Shown: one piece after another, positions 60,793 through 64,000 of the stretch | How positions within the stretch are numbered: the stretch's first letter is position 1 | Layout of the letters: every line of letters begins with the position of its first letter | Assembly: GCA_003225295.1 (NCBI GenBank) | Contig: QHYZ01000080.1 | Location: 1 to 64,000 of the forward strand | Origin: Acidobacteriota bacterium | Lineage (GTDB): Bacteria > Acidobacteriota > Terriglobia > Acidiferrales > UBA7541 | Direction: 5' to 3' | DNA: 64,000 bases | Notes under the pieces: model-generated | Told to the model about the DNA's origin: nothing | Database searches by the model: none | What the model saw: only the letters and a program-made list of their open reading frames with translations | Program-made: the position numbers and the translations under genes

Positions 60793-62859
60793 ATGAAGTT
60801 CAAGCCGCGCTTTTTGATGGGTTTCACAATTCTTGCTGTTCTCTTGCCTATGTTTCCGCCAATAATCGCGGCCCAAGAAACTGCGGCCCACAAACTCAGC
60901 GCCATGGACGAGTTCCAGCTGCAGCTTCCGACCGACCCGCAAATCTCACCCGACGGAAAGAAAATCGCCTACGTGCGCCGCTTCGCCGATCCCCTGACCG
61001 ACAAGCGCTACTCGAATCTCTGGATCATTAATGCCGACGGAGCCGACCATCGCCCGCTAACCACGGGCAACCGCAGCGACGCTTCTCCGCGCTGGTCACC
61101 GGACGGCCTGCGACTCGCATACCTTTCCGATGCTGACGGCAAACAGCAGATCTACGTCCGCTGGATGGACACCGGCCAGACCGCGCGCATCACTAATCTC
61201 GAGCAGGCCCCCGATGCCATCGCATGGTCCCCCGATGGGAAAATGCTCTCCTTCTCATCTCTCGTTCCGGGCAAAGGTCCGCATATTGCCGATTTGCCCG
61301 CCCCGCCTTCTGGCGCGAAGTGGGCCGATGCTCCCACCGCCTACGATCGTTTGGTCTATCGCTTCAATGGCCTAGGCTATCTGAAGCCCGGCTACATGCA
61401 GATTTTTGTCGTCAACGCAGAAGGTGGCACGCCGCGGCAAGTCACGAACGGTGACTTCCCCAACGGCGGCAATGAATTCGGTCCCTCGCGTGCCTCTTGG
61501 ACCCCCGATGGCAAGTATTTGATCGTTTCCGTCAATCGCCATCCGGAATCCGATCACGAATACTTCGATGACGAAGTCTACGAATTCAGTGTCTCCGACG
61601 GTTCGGTGCGCCCGCTCACCAATCGCAAAGGACCGGATAATGCACCCGCCGTTTCTCCCAACGGAAAATTCATCGCCTACACCGGCTACGATGATCGGTA
61701 CCAGGGCCATCAAACCACCGAGCTTTACCTGATGAACCGCGATGGCACCGGCTCGCACTCCCTCTCCACTAAACTCGACCGCGACGTCCAGGACCCGCAA
61801 TGGGCACCCGACAGCACCGGCATCTACTTCCGCTTCGACGATCAAGGTGATTCCAAAGTTGGCTTCTATCTCGTCGACGGAACCTACAAGAAAATTGCCG
61901 ATCACCTCGCCTCCACAACCGGGGCCGGCGGCAGCGGCACCTTCTCGCTGGCCCGCACGGGCATGATCGCCTTAACTTACGGTCGTCCCGACAATCCCGG
62001 CGATGTCGCCATCCTTAACAACGGCGCTATGAGAGTCCTGACTTCCCTCAATGAAGAACTCCTCACGCAGAAAAAGCCCGGTCACGTCGAAGAGATCTCG
62101 TTCGACTCCTCAAAGGACAAGCGCAAGATCCAGGGTTGGATCGTCCACCCTCCAGATTTCGATCCTGCCAAGAAGTATCCTCTTGTTCTGGAAATTCACG
62201 GCGGCCCCTTCGCCGACTATGGCGACCGTTTTGATCTCGAAAAACAGGTGCTGGCTTCCCGCGGCTACGTCGTGCTTTACACCAATCCGCGCGGCAGCAC
62301 CAGCTATGGCGAAGAATTTTCAAACCTCATTCATCACGCCTATCCCGGCGACGATTTTTACGATCTGAACAGCGGGGTCGACGCGGTTATCGCCAAAGGC
62401 TACATCGACACGAACAATCTTTTTGTCACCGGTGGCAGTGGCGGCGGCGTTCTCACCTGCTGGACCATCGAGCATACCGATCGTTTCCGGGCCGCGGCTT
62501 CGCTCTACCCGGTCATCAATTGGTACAGCTTCGCACTCACCTCCGACATCCCCTTCATTGCCAAATACTGGTTCTCCGGTCTTCCCTGGGACAACACCGA
62601 TAATTACATGCAGCGCTCGCTCACCAATCTCGTCGCCAAAGTCAAGACGCCCACATTAGTCATGACCGGCGAGGCCGACTACCGCACACCCATCTCCGAA
62701 GCCGAACAGTTCTACGAGGCGCTCAAACTCCTGAATATTGATACCGTCCTGGTTCGCGTTCCCGAGGAACCCCACGGCATCGGCCGCCGCCCCAGCCACC
62801 ACATCGCCAAAATGCTGTATATTGCAGGGTGGTTCGAACAGCACAAAGCGAAGATGTAG
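60793..62859 (+). CDS. S9-family prolyl oligopeptidase-like peptidase, exported
   Basis: A 688-residue serine peptidase. Signal peptide FLMGFTILAVLLPMFPPIIA, then a WD-like beta-propeller (PQISPDGKKIAYVRR and several PDGK repeats, to about residue 430) and an alpha/beta hydrolase domain. The catalytic triad: Ser in VTGGSGGGVLTCW, Asp in GEADYRTPISEAEQF and His in EEPHGIGRRPSHH. This is a dipeptidyl-peptidase IV/acylaminoacyl-peptidase type enzyme. The ATG at 60793 follows GAGGAGG. Confidence 0.94.
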   Translation: MKFKPRFLMGFTILAVLLPMFPPIIAAQETAAHKLSAMDEFQLQLPTDPQISPDGKKIAYVRRFADPLTDKRYSNLWIINADGADHRPLTTGNRSDASPRWSPDGLRLAYLSDADGKQQIYVRWMDTGQTARITNLEQAPDAIAWSPDGKMLSFSSLVPGKGPHIADLPAPPSGAKWADAPTAYDRLVYRFNGLGYLKPGYMQIFVVNAEGGTPRQVTNGDFPNGGNEFGPSRASWTPDGKYLIVSVNRHPESDHEYFDDEVYEFSVSDGSVRPLTNRKGPDNAPAVSPNGKFIAYTGYDDRYQGHQTTELYLMNRDGTGSHSLSTKLDRDVQDPQWAPDSTGIYFRFDDQGDSKVGFYLVDGTYKKIADHLASTTGAGGSGTFSLARTGMIALTYGRPDNPGDVAILNNGAMRVLTSLNEELLTQKKPGHVEEISFDSSKDKRKIQGWIVHPPDFDPAKKYPLVLEIHGGPFADYGDRFDLEKQVLASRGYVVLYTNPRGSTSYGEEFSNLIHHAYPGDDFYDLNSGVDAVIAKGYIDTNNLFVTGGSGGGVLTCWTIEHTDRFRAAASLYPVINWYSFALTSDIPFIAKYWFSGLPWDNTDNYMQRSLTNLVAKVKTPTLVMTGEADYRTPISEAEQFYEALKLLNIDTVLVRVPEEPHGIGRRPSHHIAKMLYIAGWFEQHKAKM

Positions 62860-62987
62860 CCCCGGCGACAAGAGATGACGCACCGCAAGAGGCCGGGATT
62901 TATGCTCTATTTATCTTCGTCGCTCTATAGGTAATGCTCGGGTGCAGTCTCAAAGCAAGGGCTATTAAGCCAGAGAGAGAAACCATC

Positions 62988-64000
62988 ATGCGTAAGAGTT
63001 TCACGCTTCTTCGAATCGTCGGCTCACTCCCAGTGGCGATCCTCTTTTGTGCTGGATCATTCTCACGGGCGGCCACACCGTCGCCGGCCGCGAGCGGCTA
63101 TCACGTCATCAAAACCGTCCCGGTCGGCGGCGAGGGCGGCTGGGACTACGTCTACGTGGACGGTGACGCCCGCCGCGTCTACATCTCACGCGGCACGCAC
63201 GTCGTGGTTCTCGATGCGGACAGCTACGCCGTCGTTGGCGACATCCCCGACACCCACGGCGTCCATGGCATCGCTGTCGCTTCCGAAGTCGGACGCGGCT
63301 TCACCAGCAATGGCCGTTCGAACGATGTAACCATCTTCGACCTCCAGACGCTGAAATCCCTGGGCACCGTCAAGACAGACGCGAATCCCGACGCCATCAT
63401 CTACGATTCCGTCAGCAAACGTGTCTTCACCTTCAACGGCCGCGGCAAGAACGCCACCGCAATCAGCGCCGCGGATGGCACGGTGGCTGGCACGATAGAT
63501 CTGCGTGGAAAACCGGAATTCGCCGTCGCCGACGGCAAGGGCACGGTCTATGTGAACAACGAAGATACGTCCGAGCTTCATCATCTTGATGCGCAGAGCC
63601 TCAAGGAGCTCCACCACTGGCCGCTTGCGCCTTGCAAATCGCCTTCCGGTCTCTCCATGGACCTCGCCCACCGGCGACTGTTTTCCGTCTGCGACGATAA
63701 AGTGATGGCCGTGGTCAACGCCGATACTGGCAAGGTGGTGGCCACACCGGCTATCTGCGATGGCCCGGATGCCAGCGCCTTCGAGCCCTCGACGGGTTAC
63801 GTGTTCGCTTCCTGCGGCGATGGCAACCTCACGGTCATCCACGAGGATTCGCCGGACAAGTACACGGTCGTTGAGAATGTAGCCACGAAGAAGTCCGCCC
63901 GCACCATGGGTCTAGACCTCAAGACGCACAACATCTTCCTCCCGGCCGCGGACTTCGATCCACCTGCTCCGGGTGAGCGACGCGGCAAAATGAAACCGGG
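62988..64000 (+). CDS. YncE-like secreted beta-propeller protein (runs off right edge)
   Basis: At least 337 residues, open at the window edge. Signal peptide (IVGSLPVAILFCAGSFSRAA), then repeats of about 42 residues such as RRVYISRGTHVVVLDADSY, GRGFTSNGRSNDVTIFDLQT and TVYVNNEDTSELHHLDAQS, which are the YncE/cytochrome cd1-like beta-propeller blades. Such proteins are periplasmic and their role is unclear; iron- or PQQ-linked functions have been suggested. GAGAG precedes the ATG at 62988. Confidence 0.85.
   Translation, partial: MRKSFTLLRIVGSLPVAILFCAGSFSRAATPSPAASGYHVIKTVPVGGEGGWDYVYVDGDARRVYISRGTHVVVLDADSYAVVGDIPDTHGVHGIAVASEVGRGFTSNGRSNDVTIFDLQTLKSLGTVKTDANPDAIIYDSVSKRVFTFNGRGKNATAISAADGTVAGTIDLRGKPEFAVADGKGTVYVNNEDTSELHHLDAQSLKELHHWPLAPCKSPSGLSMDLAHRRLFSVCDDKVMAVVNADTGKVVATPAICDGPDASAFEPSTGYVFASCGDGNLTVIHEDSPDKYTVVENVATKKSARTMGLDLKTHNIFLPAADFDPPAPGERRGKMKP

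Noticed and set aside
1-64000. CRISPR array or cas genes
   Set aside because: No regularly spaced direct repeats and no Cas-like protein were seen.

Overview
The window looks like a chromosomal segment of an Acidobacteriota bacterium (probably class Terriglobia). This is inferred from gene content: two tandem ADOP-type orphan ABC permeases (MacB-like without an ATPase) behind a PadR regulator, a secreted DUF4136/DUF3300/DUF2950 cluster, YSC84/SYLF protein, two-haem cytochrome c with a lipoprotein-like tail, GMC oxidoreductase with a gluconate-dehydrogenase subunit-3 partner, and Phd/PIN modules.

Layout. (1) 1-2375: start of a membrane aminopropyltransferase-like gene, an alpha/beta hydrolase, then a complete tRNA-Ile(GAU) at 2376-2452. 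(2) 2453-48959: a composite genomic island. The last ~45 nt of the tRNA-Ile gene recur in the same orientation at 12584, 42191, 44178 and 48915, cutting the island into four cassettes of about 10.2, 29.6, 2.0 and 4.7 kb. Each copy is flanked by one of two families of short direct repeats (TTTGCCAAC pairs or CAACCCAC pairs), as expected of integrase arm sites, yet no integrase gene is visible. Cassette 1 holds a DUF433/DUF5615 toxin-antitoxin pair, PadR plus two ADOP permeases and an amidohydrolase. Cassette 2 holds an RND pump, envelope proteins, a multicopper oxidase, a large two-component sensory cluster, an ECF sigma factor and a periplasmic molybdenum hydroxylase cluster. Cassette 3 holds a methyltransferase and a Phd/PIN pair. 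Cassette 4 holds an acid-sugar dehydratase, a DgoK-like kinase and another Phd/PIN pair. (3) 48960-52380: further mobile-type DNA with a fic gene broken by an IS630-type element, its VbhA-like antitoxin, a phosphoesterase and an excisionase-like protein. (4) 52795-64000: ordinary-looking chromosome with a GMC dehydrogenase-cytochrome operon, a CDP-alcohol phosphatidyltransferase, an ISAzo13 element with perfect 21-bp ends, a GH29 fucosidase, an S9 peptidase and the start of a YncE-like beta-propeller.

The most interesting system is in cassette 2. Two FixL-type kinases, a FixJ-type regulator, a stand-alone receiver and a separate receiver-less sigma54 activator are encoded consecutively, and -24/-12 sequences (TGGCA-N8-GC type) lie upstream of the SYLF-RND pump operon (20181-20196), the DUF4136-to-phosphatase operon (26541-26556), a 33-codon small ORF followed by the ECF sigma factor (34450-34465), and more weakly a small secreted protein (13353-13368). 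This suggests a transferable, self-contained sigma54 envelope-response regulon with a previously unannotated small peptide. All functional statements are from reading the sequence; no database search was run.
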